Positions 1 to 12,256 of a stretch of 64,000 nucleotides of DNA are shown here, one piece after another. Source of the stretch: Monomorium pharaonis (taxonomy: Eukaryota; Arthropoda; Insecta; Hymenoptera; Formicidae); the NCBI RefSeq assembly GCF_013373865.1, contig NC_050471.1, positions 17,355,047 through 17,419,046 on the forward strand, given 5' to 3'. The position numbers and the translations under genes were made by a program. Positions within the stretch are counted from its first letter, which is position 1, and every line of letters starts with the position of its first letter. The notes under the pieces were generated by a model, which was not told the DNA's origin, did not search any database, and worked only from the letters and a program-made list of their open reading frames with translations.

Positions 1-2067
1 TTTAAAATGTCTTCGATTTTTCAGTCAAGACCATCATAATTCTGAGATTTTTTCCTTTTGATTAAAAAAAAAAGTTAAAATTGATTAAATACATTTGGAG
101 ATATAAGTCAACGAAATTTGGGGGTTAGCGTAACCCCTGTGTGTAGGAATCGGGAAAAAAATAAGGTGTGTAGGCAGAGGGTTAATTAAATTTACAACCT
201 TTATTTGAAATATTTAAAAAAATTTATAATTTGTTGAAATAAACATTAAAAACTACAATTTTTATGGGTTTTTTACAGTGCATGTTATGAGATGACGATG
301 AAATGTCGATAATGTCTGCAAGAGTTTTCATATGCGTGTCACGAGATGACGTCCCTACGATGCGAATGTGAGAATGAAGGGAAAGGTGTACAAGATTGAT
401 TAAGCGTGTAAGAATCATCGTGCTGAAATGATTCCTACACGACTATTCCCGCACGTTTGATTGGTAGGGGACCGAGTCACTTGTGTGAGAAAAATCTTTA
501 AACAATCGGCGACTTTGCGGCCGGTAGAGGGGCGCGAAAGGACCACTCTCGAGGCACAGCATGTGATAAAAAAATTGTTTTTTGCTGCCCATGCCCTAAG
601 AAAGTTTTTTTCTCACGTATCACTTTACACTTAAGGATCAACATTTCAACAACGCACAGATAAAAAGAAATATTATGTGCGATATGTGTGGATCGGCTAT
701 TGCCTACACGTCTAGGTGAACGCACTTAAAGCGATTAACCAACTCGCTGCACTAGTTGCACAAATATCTATTTGTTGTGGTGCCAAAAAGTTGTCCTTTT
801 CGGAGTTAATTGGATATTTCACATTTGTTACACAATGTACTATTTTGTTACATGTGCATAGAAAGTTGTTTATTAAGTCTCTTCTGGTCGAAAAATTACC
901 ATTTTTGCACGGATTTGACACAATTCATTAGTTTATCATTTTTGTTAAATAAGTGACATGAACAGTAAAGTAATGCATTCCCTTCTTTTCCATACTTGCT
1001 TTATTTTCCGCATACTTTCTTTCGTTATTACACTCGCATGCGCGTCATTTCACAATACGTATACAAACTCTCGTAGAATTATCGACGTTTCGTTGCTTTT
1101 GAAAACTTAACTTTAACTAAACTTAATTTGTGTTAACAAAGATATCATCGATGTTAAGAAATACTGTGAGTCTCAACAATATTGACATTTATAATAATGA
1201 TAAACTCATTGCATTTCTTAAACAACTTCTAAGAATTTTAAAGCAAAAAACGAAAATTTTTACAATAGAAGAAATTGAAAATTTTTCGATGAAGCTCCTG
1301 ATTATGTAAATTTAGTTACAAAGATAAATATTACCAAATATAATTTTTTTTTATTAGAATAATTGTTTTAAAATTTTATTTGTGAGGGGTTTGTTTTCAG
1401 CTTGTACGTCGATTCCATATTCACGAATAATAGCCGATTTTCTACTTATTACATAATTTATTAATAATTAATATAAATTATTAACTTCAGATCTGTTTCG
1501 ACTATTTTTATTTGTATGTAGCCTATATATACACAAGGTTTTATTAAACTCAATTTAATTTGTACTTTCTTGTAAGTGCATGAAGTACAGAGGCTATTGA
1601 ACTAAAGATGGAAAAATGAAAAAGCGTCCAAAACAAGCGAGAGCGATTAGCGCAGCACATGTACACATGATTGATGTGAAGAGTTCGGGCGTCCGAGAAA
1701 ACACAAGCGGCGCGTCGCTTGTTGTGTCCGTGTGCGGTCAACACGTGTGTGTATAAACTTTAACTGCTTATATTTCAGCTCTAAGGCCCATTTAGAAAAA
1801 GTGCTTTACATATATTCGTTAGATAATATTCCCTATTATAGCTGTAAATTTTATTAAAATCGGTGAAGAGCAGAGTATTATGACCTTTTATAAAATGGCG
1901 GACCTTCAATTAGTTTCACCGATAGAAGCGCTAATAATTATCCATATATTCAGATCAATGCTCGAATTTTTAGATTTTCTAGATTGTATTTTTTATCACA
2001 TAATATTGCAGTTATTACAAAAAAAATCTTAGAGAAATTTTATTCCAATATGTTGTATATTTTAAAT

Positions 2068-2103
<36 letters not shown>

Positions 2104-3114
2104 CTGCAGATAATTTTTCAAAATTTTTATATAAATTTTATAATTTTATAACGAGCAGATTAATTGGTGTCGTTATATGCTGCAAATGTTTAGAGAAGGG
2201 CTAAGTAAGGATGTTTTTAATATTGTGACGAAATCTAGACATACAACTATAATCCAGAAACAAAGCGTTAGAAGAAAGGTTTGCAGCTTATAATAAGGAA
2301 ATATGGATAGTGTTAAAACAAGAGTGGAATAAAATATTTAATAACTAATTTTTGAGAATGCATAAATATATTGATGCTCAGGAAGAATATGTAGTATGTA
2401 TTGTTTAAATAAAGAATTATGCCAAAATGGACTCAAAGCGCGCAGAAATGAAACATACTATCTTAATTTACACACAAAAAGGTATAGGAAATGTACAATT
2501 TAAGTTCCTAAAATCTCCACCGGGCGGTGCTGGGACAATTTAAAGTGGCGGAGAAAAGAAAAAAAATTTTTTTAATTCCGAAAAAAATCATTTAAGTACA
2601 TCTTGAAGAAGGCATAAAAGATTTATCCGAGCACGTAAATGATATATTTGTTGCGTTTTCTATCTTGAATGAAGACATATCTACATGATTGTTTTAATAA
2701 TAATTTAGTTTTTTCGGGAATGATTGTTTTAATAATAATTTAGTTTTTTAAAAATGTGACTTGGAAAAAAGTTGTGTTTTTTAATAATGTATTTCCAGGA
2801 TTTTTTCAAAATTTTTTGAGAAACTTTTTCTTCTCCCATCCATCACTTTAACCTTTCAAGGTCACTGTAGGAGGTTACCACCCATCGCTTAAATGTAACA
2901 CGTTATATCTTTCTGATCTAAGAATAAATAATACTTTTTGCCTTCTAGTGATAGTTACAATAAAGGTTTCAACTTTTGTACTTTTCTGTAACTGAAAGTC
3001 GCAGTAGTTTGCTTTTGGCAGTCGTCCGAAGACAAGGTAGGATGGTAGCCACCTAGTGTACAAATACCTTTTTTTAAAAGAAAATCAAAGATTATTTTCT
3101 TTTTTAAAGTACAA
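1..3114. other. AT-rich spacer, no gene seen
   Basis: No open reading frame here looks like a protein and no splice-bounded exon was recognised. A pure T run lies at about 2070-2097. A 35-bp unit is repeated in direct tandem at about 2688-2757. The part at 470-720 is less AT-rich but shows no recognised gene. Confidence 0.5.
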
Positions 3115-3465
3115 CCCAGATAGCATAAAATATTTATAAAATATAAGAAGGAAGAATATTTAAGATAAATATTTTATACATATTTTTATGTCCGAGTTAG
3201 GTATAAAAAAATTATGATAAACATTTATGAAAATATTTAAAATAAATATTTATACCATTATTATCAAAGAATATAAAAAATATTTCAAGTTTATATACCA
3301 TAAATATTTTTAGTATATTTTAAAAATATATTCTATATATTGTTGATAATAATGTAATCATTTCTAAATGGTTTATGAAAATAATTATATAATCTTTAAA
3401 AAATATTTTTTGAAAATAAATTTGTAAAATATTTATAAATATTTATGATAATATTTTGTGCTGGG
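3115..3465. mobile_element. CCCAG-ended element, AAATATTTATAAA words
   Basis: The left end reads CCCAGATAGCATAAAATA and the right end, read inward on the other strand, CCCAGCACAAAATATT. The interior is made of many variants of AAATATTTATAAA and its complement. AA precedes the left end and follows the right end, a possible 2-bp target duplication. No transposase is encoded, so it would be non-autonomous. It shares its ends with the elements at 23454, 25216, 30168 and 32375. Confidence 0.6.
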
Positions 3466-4651
3466 AAGACTTGAACAATAAAAGTCTAAATTTTTAGTTA
3501 AAAATATTGAAAATTTAAAAAGTTATGATTTATTTTGTAAAAACTTGTTTTTCTAATGTTGCAAGATTTAAGATTTTTTTAAGGTACTAATGTTTTTAGA
3601 TTTTTTGCTTAAAAAATATTAGAATAGATTTTTCAATCATTCAAGTTTATCCATGAATTTTTTTGTTACCATATCTTTGATAATTTTATAAATACAGCTA
3701 TTTAAAAATGATGATGGGTAATAATTACCCAGTATGAGCTCGTCGTTCGAAAAATAAAGTGTAGTCTAGTCGTGGGAGCAGATGGTATTGGCTTGATGTA
3801 AAGTATTTTCTGTCACAGATCAGTCCTAAATAACATTCATAATAAGAATATCGACGTGCGTCAGGCGAAAAACTATGGAAAATATTTTTTAATTGCACAA
3901 GTTTGAAAAAATCGCGAAAAATGGCCTGTTTTTGCTCGAATTGCTCGTTGTAACTTGAAAACGAAGCCTCTGACGAAAAAATTGTACAGAACATTTTTTG
4001 TTTATCTTGATGTTTTCTACAAGAAAAGTGCGTTTTTAAATTAAAAATTTGTATATTTGCATTGCAAAATAGAAAAAACTGATTAAAAATGTAGCTTTTT
4101 TAACCGCTTGGCAATCAAGGTAAACATTAGTTGTTATTAATGAAAATATAGATTAGGAAAGTTCAAACTATTCTTAATTTATATTCTAAAGCCGCCCGTG
4201 ATCCGTCGAATAATTTTTGCACAGTCAATTTGTTAATTTACAAAAATTAAAAACTGATCAAATGCCGCGTCTATAAAAAAGCCCTTATACAAGCGCTGAT
4301 TTTTTTACGTATTCTCGGGAATCTCCTAAACAATAAAAAATTGAAAAAGTTCTATTTTTTTAGTCATACTTTTTTTTAGAATTTTTTGAAAATTTTGAGC
4401 TTGTAAACAAATAGAATTTCTTCGAGGATTTTGATTGGTTTTTTTTTTTACATTAATAGTATTGCAAAGCTTGGTTAATTTAAGCTCAACCAGTTTAAAA
4501 TATCTTGATTAGGTTCGGAGATATTAAAGGTCAAACTTACTGTTAGTCGCTATTTGCGGCTGAACTATATAACATGTCGACATTAACCAAAAATGTGCTG
4601 GCAGCTTATTTCATGCAGTTTTTAAACATGTATTGCACATTGACGTTAAAT
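3466..4651. other. AT-rich spacer
   Basis: No gene, RNA or clear repeat boundary was recognised. Short open frames here have no recognisable motif. Confidence 0.45.
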
Positions 4652-4782
4652 CTCGTCTACAGAAGTCGCAAGCAGCCAGTTGCGACTTGCGACAGCCAAT
4701 GATTGTCGAGCTTTAACTAGAAACTAGGCGCTCATTGGCTGTCGCAAGTCGCAACTGGCTGCTTGCGACTTCTGTAGACGAG
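4652..4782. repeat. Hairpin MITE with 51-bp arms
   Basis: The two arms (4652-4702 and 4732-4782) are reverse complements over 51 bp, starting CTCGTCTACAGAAGTCGC, around a 29-bp loop. The outer flanks TTAAAT and GCTTTA look like a TWA-type site, but no exact target duplication could be fixed. This is a non-coding inverted-repeat transposon. Confidence 0.7.
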
Positions 4783-5078
4783 GCTTTAGCATTGTTTTGC
4801 GTCTTGAAAAACTGTTAGAAGAGTACCGCGAGCGTGCGAATTTCGTCGCTGCGGCTGAAAGTGGAGGGAAGGGGATAGCCTTGAGCGCGAGGAGTAAAAG
4901 TGAATCCGCGCGCTTCAAATTCGCTCGTGCTGCAAAAAAAGTGATTTTCTCAGCAACGGATGCACGAATCGAGACGTTTTGTGTTTTAAATTGATATAAG
5001 AAATCGAGAGAATAACGAATTGGATGTTAAAAATTAAAAATATTCATAAACTTCTTACTTATTTCCGGTGTTTCGCAA

Positions 5079-5330
5079 TATCAAAGTTGAGACATTTTTG
5101 TGGTTTTTTGATATATCTCGTAAACTAAACAAAATATTAAAAAATGTTTTATACAAAAGTTTTACAGCATAAATACCTCCATTTAACTACGCTATTCGTT
5201 TTTCGGAAATAAATAGCAGAGTTAAATAAAGATATTTATACTGTAAAACTTTCGTATGAAACATTTTTTTATATTTTGTTTAATTTACAAGATATATCGA
5301 AAAACCGCAAAAATCGTCTCAACTTTGAAG
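5079..5330. repeat. Dispersed inverted-repeat element
   Basis: The sequence folds on itself around about 5204. The left arm carries AAATATTAAAAAATG and TTTTACAGCATAAATA, and the right arm carries their complements with a few differences. The right flank (5331-5440) and part of the arm recur in inverse orientation at 11740-12000, so this is a dispersed family. Confidence 0.6.
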
Positions 5331-6314
5331 GGTGGTTTCACTCCTTTAAACCGTTTTTGAGCACCAACTAAAAATTTCTAAATTCATGTATTCACTTCCC
5401 TCTACATTTATGCCAAGTTTCATTAAAATCTGAATTTTTGAGTTCGCGAGATTTCTTTGTTAGTTAAAAATTAATAAAAGTAAAGTTTGTAGTTTATGTA
5501 GATACCGATTTTTATAATTATCTAATATAATTAATGCATTTTTTCATATTATTACTTTTGTAAAGAAAAATTTCTTGTCCTTTTATTTAAATTACGTATT
5601 ATTTGAGTTGGACATTTTTGTGATATTTTCTAAGAAAAATTAAAGTTATTATTACTTGGGTTTTTTAGTACAATAATTTTTTCAATGAAGAACACATACA
5701 TCTACGCAATTATTTAATATTAAACCAGTGAATATAATTTATAATTATAATATTAAAGTATCAAAGCGGTCTTTTTTATTCTTTGTTTTTATTATTTTTT
5801 TATTCTTCTACAAATAATAATTATTAGTTCTCCCTATAATTTTCTTATATAACTTTTATAAACATTTTTCACTTTGAATTTTGCACCGTTTGAAGAATTT
5901 AAATTGAATCATAATAGTTAAGGCCGTCTTTTTTATTAATCTGTCGCCCAGGTCTGGATTTTTGAGGAGCAAAAAAGGTCCCTAAAAACTCGAAAACCCA
6001 GATATCTCACTAACCCAACAAAAACAAATTAAATTAAAATACCATTTATATAATTAAAATAAAAACTTCACCCAAAAACAATTTAAGCTAATAGTTTAAA
6101 TAATTAAATCAAAACCCCAGGAAACTCACTAATTAGACACCAATTTACAATACAAAATTAAACACACTTTTTAAACTTACATTGATAAAACTGTAAACTA
6201 TAGAGTAAGGTAGGATAAAAGAACGTGCATTTTAAATAAAATGGTTTTATTATTTCTTCTTTCTTTTCTACCATAGCAAATGTTTGTTTTCGAATATTGT
6301 GTTTATCGATAAAC
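5331..6314. other. AT-rich spacer with one dispersed repeat
   Basis: Bases 5331-5440 match the reverse complement of 11750-11860, including GAGCACCAACTAAAAAT. The rest is AT-rich sequence without a recognised feature. Confidence 0.5.
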
Positions 6315-6483
6315 ATATATAATAACAGTGGGATTCAATTTTTTTGCTTTATTCTTGGCTCTCAGATCTGGGTTTCCAGACCTACCTGGGATTCATCCAG
6401 ATCTTGGCCAAGGTAGGTCTGGAAACCCAGATCTGAGAGCCAAGAATAAAGCAAAAAAATTAAATCCCACTGTTATTATATAT
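6315..6483. repeat. Near-perfect hairpin element, 73-bp arms
   Basis: Arms at 6315-6387 and 6411-6483 are reverse complements with apparently one mismatch over 73 bp, around a 23-bp spacer. The arms include CTCAGATCTGGGTTTCC. Nothing is encoded. Such identity means recent formation or homogenisation by gene conversion. Confidence 0.75.
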
Positions 6484-6776
6484 TATCCAGAGTGAAGATG
6501 CGCTCCTGAGAATAGTAATGTTGCAATACATTGCCGTACATTTCCTCGTCTTGCCTCTACTTTCTTACAAGATTGACGACGTATCTTAATGCGAAAAATT
6601 TACATTTTAGTCTTTGAGTGCCGATATCTCCGTTCCTAGAGTACGTAGAGAAAAAAATAAAAATACTTTTATTATATAATTTAAACTCAAGCTATTGATT
6701 GGACTTAAAACTTGATCGATTCAGCTGTTTTGGAGGTTCGATCGGAAGCTCACAAGTCTCCTATTCACGGATAGTA

Positions 6777-6978
6777 CACTGCCCAACAACGATTCGTTCC
6801 TAGGTACTTTCTCGCGGGGTAAGAAGAACGTAGACTCTTGATTTAGCAACTATTTTGCAGTGATTAATAATTAGGTCGAAATATGTCTAATCAGCTGCTG
6901 CCGACTGATGGCACCAGATTTTTTACGTTCCTCTTACTTCGCGAAAGGTGCCTAAGAACGAATCGTTGTCGGGCAGTG
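6777..6978. mobile_element. Tc1/mariner-type MITE with TA target site
   Basis: Terminal inverted repeats of about 60 bp start CACTGCCCAACAACGA on the left and CACTGCCCGACAACGA on the right. The element is flanked by TA on both sides (6775-6776 and 6979-6980). It is 202 bp long and non-coding. TA duplication is diagnostic of the Tc1/mariner superfamily. Confidence 0.8.
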
Positions 6979-7141
6979 TACACAGTTGGTCTTGTACTGC
7001 GTGTTTATTTGGTGCAAACCACTACCGTATCTCTTAATTTAAAACGCACAAGGGCCTCCTGAGATTTTATGGTTTAATATACTGTACTGTTAAAATATTT
7101 TATTTTGGAATTAAATTTTGAGGACTCATCTTTAAGGGGTT

Positions 7142-8039
7142 ACATACACCCAGAGACAAAGGCCATAAAAAATAGGCCTTTTTCTCGATTTTTTTTTTGA
7201 AACCTAATGTATGTAATTAATCCTAATTTTCTTTACTTTAAAATACATTCTTAGAACATGTTTCAGAATAAATTTGAACTGAAAATATTTAAAAATGGCG
7301 GAGATATTGTCCTCGTCGCAAGACCTTGTTGAAAAAAGGTGCTCCGTGATACCAAGTGCAGCTCGTACAGGACTTATCTGAAACAGACCAACCTAGAATT
7401 TTCTTAAACTGAATGATATTATCTAATCTTTATCGTAGCCGATTTTTAAAATATCGATTTTTGGCAAAATGGCGGCCGTTTAAAGAAAAAAAGCTAATTA
7501 AAAAAAAATATTTTAGGATAAAAATCGGTCGTTTTTTTAACTTTAAAAAAAAGTAAGGGCTCTAAAAAAATTGCTACGATAAAGACTGCCTTTTTTTGTG
7601 TAAATTAAGCCCTCCAAATTTCAAATAAATCGGTCTAGCCGTTTTCGAGATATTTTTGGCACGCGTTTTAAAAACATGCTTTTGAGAAAAACGCGTTTAA
7701 AGTTTGACATTCGGTTAAAACGTAGATAACTTTTTTCAAATTTACATGGAGTCATCCACTCCAGGGTCATACAGTGAACCCTCCCCAGCTATAGCGGCAT
7801 CAAAGGCTTTGATTTTAGCTTGCCGGCGTAATATTCTTGCGTAAGCTACCTGCTGCGAAGGATTAGAAGGCACCCATCGCGCCCCAGTGTCGTCGAACAC
7901 GCTTGGACCTTTTTCACTATATATCCGACAATTTTCAAGGAATCACTTTGAAACTTGCAGGGGATATTCTCAAGACCTTGTACTTTACGAATATGCAAAA
8001 AACAAAAAATGCATTTTCTCAAAATTTCTGGGTGTATGT
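7142..8039. mobile_element. Decayed Mutator-like element with short TIRs
   Basis: The ends share the 13-bp inverted repeat ACATACACCCAGA (7142-7154 and 8027-8039). The interior holds a C-terminal fragment of a Mutator-like transposase on the minus strand (7746-7909). Stretches such as the run near 7630-7700 resemble 13000-13070 in the larger element of intron 3. No target duplication was identified. The element is deleted and inactive. Confidence 0.55.
7746..7909 (-). pseudogene. C-terminal fragment of Mutator-like transposase
   Basis: Read on the minus strand, this stretch is open and protein-like. It includes FDDTGARWVPSNPSQQ, YARILRRQAKIKAFD and a final GEGSLYDPGVDD. The ending matches in style the REGQLYDPGI end of the transposase remnant at 13130-13312. 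That tail is characteristic, from memory of the family, of insect proteins carrying the Mutator-like transposase domain. There is no start codon and no catalytic domain, so it is a relic. Confidence 0.5.
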
Positions 8040-8489
8040 TTTATTCTATCCTGTGTAATTTTTTAAATGCGAAAAATAGATTTCCACCACGCCGTTAGCA
8101 GAAATACGTTAGAAACTTGGAAATGGCGCATATATTGACACTTTATACCGATTTCAAATCTTCAAGTGCAATGATGTAACAGGCGATGCGTATTTTTTAC
8201 TTTGCTGAGAATTAAATTTTTTAAAAGCTGCATCAATTTGCTTGTCGCGCGTTGTATGTATATTATTTCACAGGTCTGCGGTTGGCATTATACTGAAAAA
8301 ATCTAATATTAATATACCTAATTTTACAATTAGTTAGTGTCCAATTGTATATGCATTTAATGGCGCGATGCGCACAATGTTTGTTCAGCTGAAAGTTTTA
8401 CGACCAATCGCAAGAAAATCATTTTTAATCAATAAATTTGCGTGCCAATACTCTAAATGGTAAAAAATAGCTAAAACTTGCATTTGTGC

Positions 8490-8690
8490 AACAGAATAAG
8501 ACTTTATTTAAAACATATAAAAAGATATAAAAATATTTGATCTTTTCTTTATCTTTTCCAAAGCTTTATATATATATAAAACATCTTATATATGATATAA
8601 TGTTTATATATATATAAAGATTTAGAAAAGATAAAGAAAATATTTTTATATCTTTTTATGTGCTTTGAATAAAGTCTTTTTTTCTGTTGC
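8490..8690. repeat. AT-rich palindrome, arms about 95 bp
   Basis: The left arm (GCAACAGAATAAGACTTTAT onward) and the right arm (ending with the complement of the same string) fold around about 8591. The middle is a TATATA-rich loop. Nothing is encoded. Confidence 0.6.
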
Positions 8691-8735
8691 AAGAATGTCA
8701 GATCGAGCTATTTTTGAGAGACTTTTTCTAGCATA

Positions 8736-9552
8736 GGGTAAGTTAGGATATGATGGTCATACGGAAAATATGGCTAATGGCTATAATTTCTCCAATAATT
8801 GCTAAATAATGTGTTCTTGTAATTATTTTCAAAGATAATCAATATTTACTCTAGTTTATGTGTGTGTATTATTCGAAATAATGATATGGATGTCACATCA
8901 CGTTTTTACTTTTACTGCTTGCAAAGTTTTTCACGTGTTTATTAGAAATTGCCACAATGTCGAATAAATTACAGTTGTGCTGTCCCAATGAACGTTACCC
9001 ACGTAACAAAAGTATGTAAATTGTAATGTGTAATTATATTTTTATTTCCTTTTCTATTTTTTAAATAAATACTATGATTATCTTTCTCGCGCAGTTTGAG
9101 TAAGATAGCCCATGACATTTCGGGATAAGTATTTATGTATATATTTTATTAAAAAAGACGAGAATTAAATTATGCACCTAATATTTTAATTTCACATATC
9201 ATATATGTTTTTTTTTAGTAATGACAAAATGAGTTAAATTGATCTTAAACTTGTGTGAACATTTAATATGAAAAATGTTTAAAAATAAAATTAAATATGT
9301 GATAATATGTGGCAATAAAACTAAATATGTAAAATTATAAATTTTTTTATTCTATAAACGTTAAGTACAAAAAAATGTATAGCCAACTGTTCTATAATAC
9401 TATGACCATTAAGTATTTTCTCTTTAATGTCGATAGTTTTACATACTTAATGCTTCAGTGAAATAATATACCAAACGCTATTAAAAAATAATAAAAATAA
9501 AAGTATGTTTTTTGCATTTAAAAAACTATGGCCATCTTACCCGAGTTTACTC
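8736..9552. mobile_element. Probable TA-flanked TIR element
   Basis: The left end GGGTAAGTTAGGATATGATG and the inward-read right end GAGTAAACTCGGGTAAGATG are related. Each lies next to TA (8734-8735 and 9553-9554). The 817-bp interior is AT-rich and non-coding. Tc1/mariner membership is inferred only from the TA flanks. Confidence 0.45.
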
Positions 9553-10305
9553 TATATGTATGGCAAGTTTATTTCATATTTCACGAGTATTGACACTTAA
9601 ATAATTTTCGTAAGTAAGCTAAATCTACAGTACTTTGCTATGTGCATAAACCATGATGGGTAAAATTGGAAAACAAAAAGGCATAGTGATATCATAAATT
9701 CTAATCATTTGATTAAGATATCATATGAATTTTAATCTATCTGAATAGAGTAACAATTATTTCAGTAACCTAAGTTAATAAATCAGATTTTTCCAAATAC
9801 TGTAACGAATTTTATTTACCTGAAAGGTTACTTTACTAATTTACGCTAAATCTGATATGTCTGATGATATCAATCAGAAGGAAGAAAAGCCTGTTGATAT
9901 AATTTATCAGACAATAGAATCGAGCAGAATCTATGTGCTGATCGTAAATTGTTGGCAGAAACGGAACAGGATCTGTGCTATCATTAAATATAATGGTTAT
10001 AGTTCGGATAGTGTTCATCATTTGCATGTAAAAGAAAGATTTCAAAATTAGTGGTTTTTTTGTTGCATGATTGTGAGACTGAATTGTATATCTTATGATG
10101 AGGCATTAATCATAAAAAATTTTTACATTGAGTCGAGTTTCAGAGACATGGAAAGTCAAAATAATCAAAGTTTATTAACGTCAACTCATATTCTTTGAGA
10201 CTACGAATTCTTATTGAGCTATGTCAAAGTGCCCGTCAAACTTGATCGGGGTCGATAATGTAGAGTCATTCGTGTATATCATTAACAAGATTTCGTATAT
10301 ATTTT
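9553..10305. other. Spacer without a supported gene
   Basis: A 64-codon open frame starts at 9857 but has no family motif and no clear splice site. I see nothing else in this stretch. Confidence 0.4.
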
Positions 10306-10690
10306 CCCAGCAGGTAAAATGCTAGCAGCTTGCCGACAATAATTTCCAGCAAACTCGAGCATATTATTGCAGCAGATTTAAATTTGCTGCTTTGTCATTA
10401 AGCTTAGTTTCTAACAGCACAGATTACCAACATAAAATGTCGATAGAAATCGAACATTACTTGCTACCATAGCAAATACGTAGCAAATATTGAGCACAAT
10501 CTGCCATATCAAACCCCAAAAACAGACAGCAGAAACAAAAGATGAAATGTTATCAGACTGCGACAGCAGAAACGCGGCGAAGATGTGTCACATCAAGTAC
10601 TAGCAACAAAAATACAGCAAAAATCGAGCAAATTATGTTATGACGGCGAGCTCTGCTCGAATTTTGCTGTATTTTTGCTATCAGTATTTG
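10306..10690. mobile_element. CCCAGCA element, CAGCAAA/TTTGCTG words
   Basis: The left end CCCAGCAGGTAAAATGCT and the following AGCAGCTTGCCG, CCAGCAAACTCGAGCAT and TTAAGCTTAGTTTCTAAC all recur in the palindrome at 21750-22451. The interior is built of AGCAGATTTGCTG-like words and ends near 10690 in TTTTGCTGTATTTTTGCT. A right-hand TGGG end was not found. It is non-coding. Confidence 0.55.
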
Positions 10691-11739
10691 ATGATTTGCA
10701 AAGTGAAAAAAATAGTTGTCACATACTATTAATACAATGATACTTAATGCTCACCTGAAATAAATGCTCAAAATTAAATGTATACTTTGAGCCAATTTTT
10801 GAGACATCTACTATTGCTTTACAATTGTCCTATAAAACAAACTCAATTTCTGCTGACAATCTGCTATCAGATTGTGTTAGACAGATTTTGTTCAATTTTT
10901 ACCATCAATTATGTCAATAGGGTTTGCTCGATTTTTGATGATAATTTGTTTTTATACATATTCAACAGACACTGTCTACAAAACACAGATATATGACACA
11001 GGCTCTTGCAAGTACATTAAAACAAAATTACAATCTTGTATATTGCAATGCATAGTTTCAAACAATGTTGGTATATAAATGTAATATGATTTTAATAATA
11101 TTGAAATAACAATATTAAAATTTACAATATTTTTAATATATTGTAAAAATAAAACTGCCAAGATTTTTTGTGTAACTGTTTGTATATGTACGCACGTACA
11201 TTTTCTAATTCATCAAGCTTATAATTAAATTGTACAAGAGTTTTGTATTTTATAAACATAAAGTCTATTGAGATTAATCATATAAAACTATTTTTGGAAA
11301 TACTTGCTGATAAAAATTTCCAACTGAAAAAAATTTTTATCAACACTACAAATTAATTTTATAATTTTGTATTCACTTATAACAAAGTTTTAAGATAAAA
11401 TTTTCGTGTGAGTTTAAGAAATTCTGAAGAATATAACGTTATTTAAATCACAAATAACTTGTAAAACATGTGTATGTCAAAAATTCCTGTAATATTGTAT
11501 TAAAATATTTCTCAAAGTGGACTTTTTATCATTTTTACAATATTATAGCAACATTTTGCAATACTTTTTTAATGTTGCAATAAAATATTTATACTATGTT
11601 TCTGTGATCTTTCTGTGCTCTATAGAAAGCTTAAATTATTTGTGCGGACAGATGATACAGGGATTTATTGTCATATTCTGACAAAGCTAAAATCTGTTAG
11701 TATATTACGAACAGTTTGCTTACTGACACGAAAATTTCG
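10691..11739. other. AT-rich spacer
   Basis: AT-rich DNA with TTTGCTG words fading out at its left side. No gene or RNA was recognised. Confidence 0.4.
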
Positions 11740-12000
11740 TAAACTCGGAAATGCAGATTTTAAGGAAACTTGGCAAAAATGTAAAGGGGGTAAATACGTA
11801 AATTTAGAAATTTTTAGTTGGTGCTCAAAAATGGTTTGAAGGTGTAAAACCACCCTTCAAAGACAAAGAGACTTTTAACTTTTTTTCAATATATCTTGTA
11901 AATTAAACGAAATATTAAAAAATGTTTTGTACAAAATTTTTACAGTATAAATATGTACTTCTATTTAACTACACTATTCATTTTTTATAAAAAAAGAATT
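11740..12000 (-). repeat. Copy of dispersed repeat also at 5079-5440
   Basis: The reverse complement of this segment matches 5215-5440, including GAGCACCAACTAAAAAT and AAATATTAAAAAATG. It lies just upstream of the first recognised DAZAP2 exon, so it is probably in an intron. Confidence 0.55.
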
Positions 12001-12152
12001 ATTTTATATTTATGTGTGTATGTATGTATGTGCGTGCGTGCGTGCTTGCATATGTGTGTATGGGTCTGTATGTTGCTATTAGAAGTAGAACTAAACGAAT
12101 ATAAGATACTTATTGAATGATTTTAATTATTGATTTAAACATTTGTCAACAG

Positions 12153-12256
12153 TTGCAGGCACCGCTCCTTATGGAGTATTTCCTAATCAGCCTCAATTAT
12201 ATGCAACGCAAGGTCCACCACCGCCAACATATGATCAGACTCTTACGCATCCTATG
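12153..12256 (+). CDS. DAZAP2: DAZAP2 coding exon (first visible)
   Basis: The exon follows a CAG acceptor at 12153 or, 6 bp later, at 12159; both keep the frame. It encodes GTAPYGVFPNQPQLY and a PPPPTYDQ stretch, and stops exactly on an ATG codon before GTGAGT. Two bases at its start complete a codon from an unseen upstream exon. Confidence 0.85.

Noticed and set aside
4797..4994. 65-codon frame MRLEKLLEEYRERAN...
   Set aside because: Helical and less AT-rich, so tempting, but there is no splice site, no family match, and an opposite frame is equally open.
9857..10051. Frame starting MSDDINQKEEKP as a candidate DAZAP2 first exon
   Set aside because: No donor in the needed phase and no proline-rich N-terminus.
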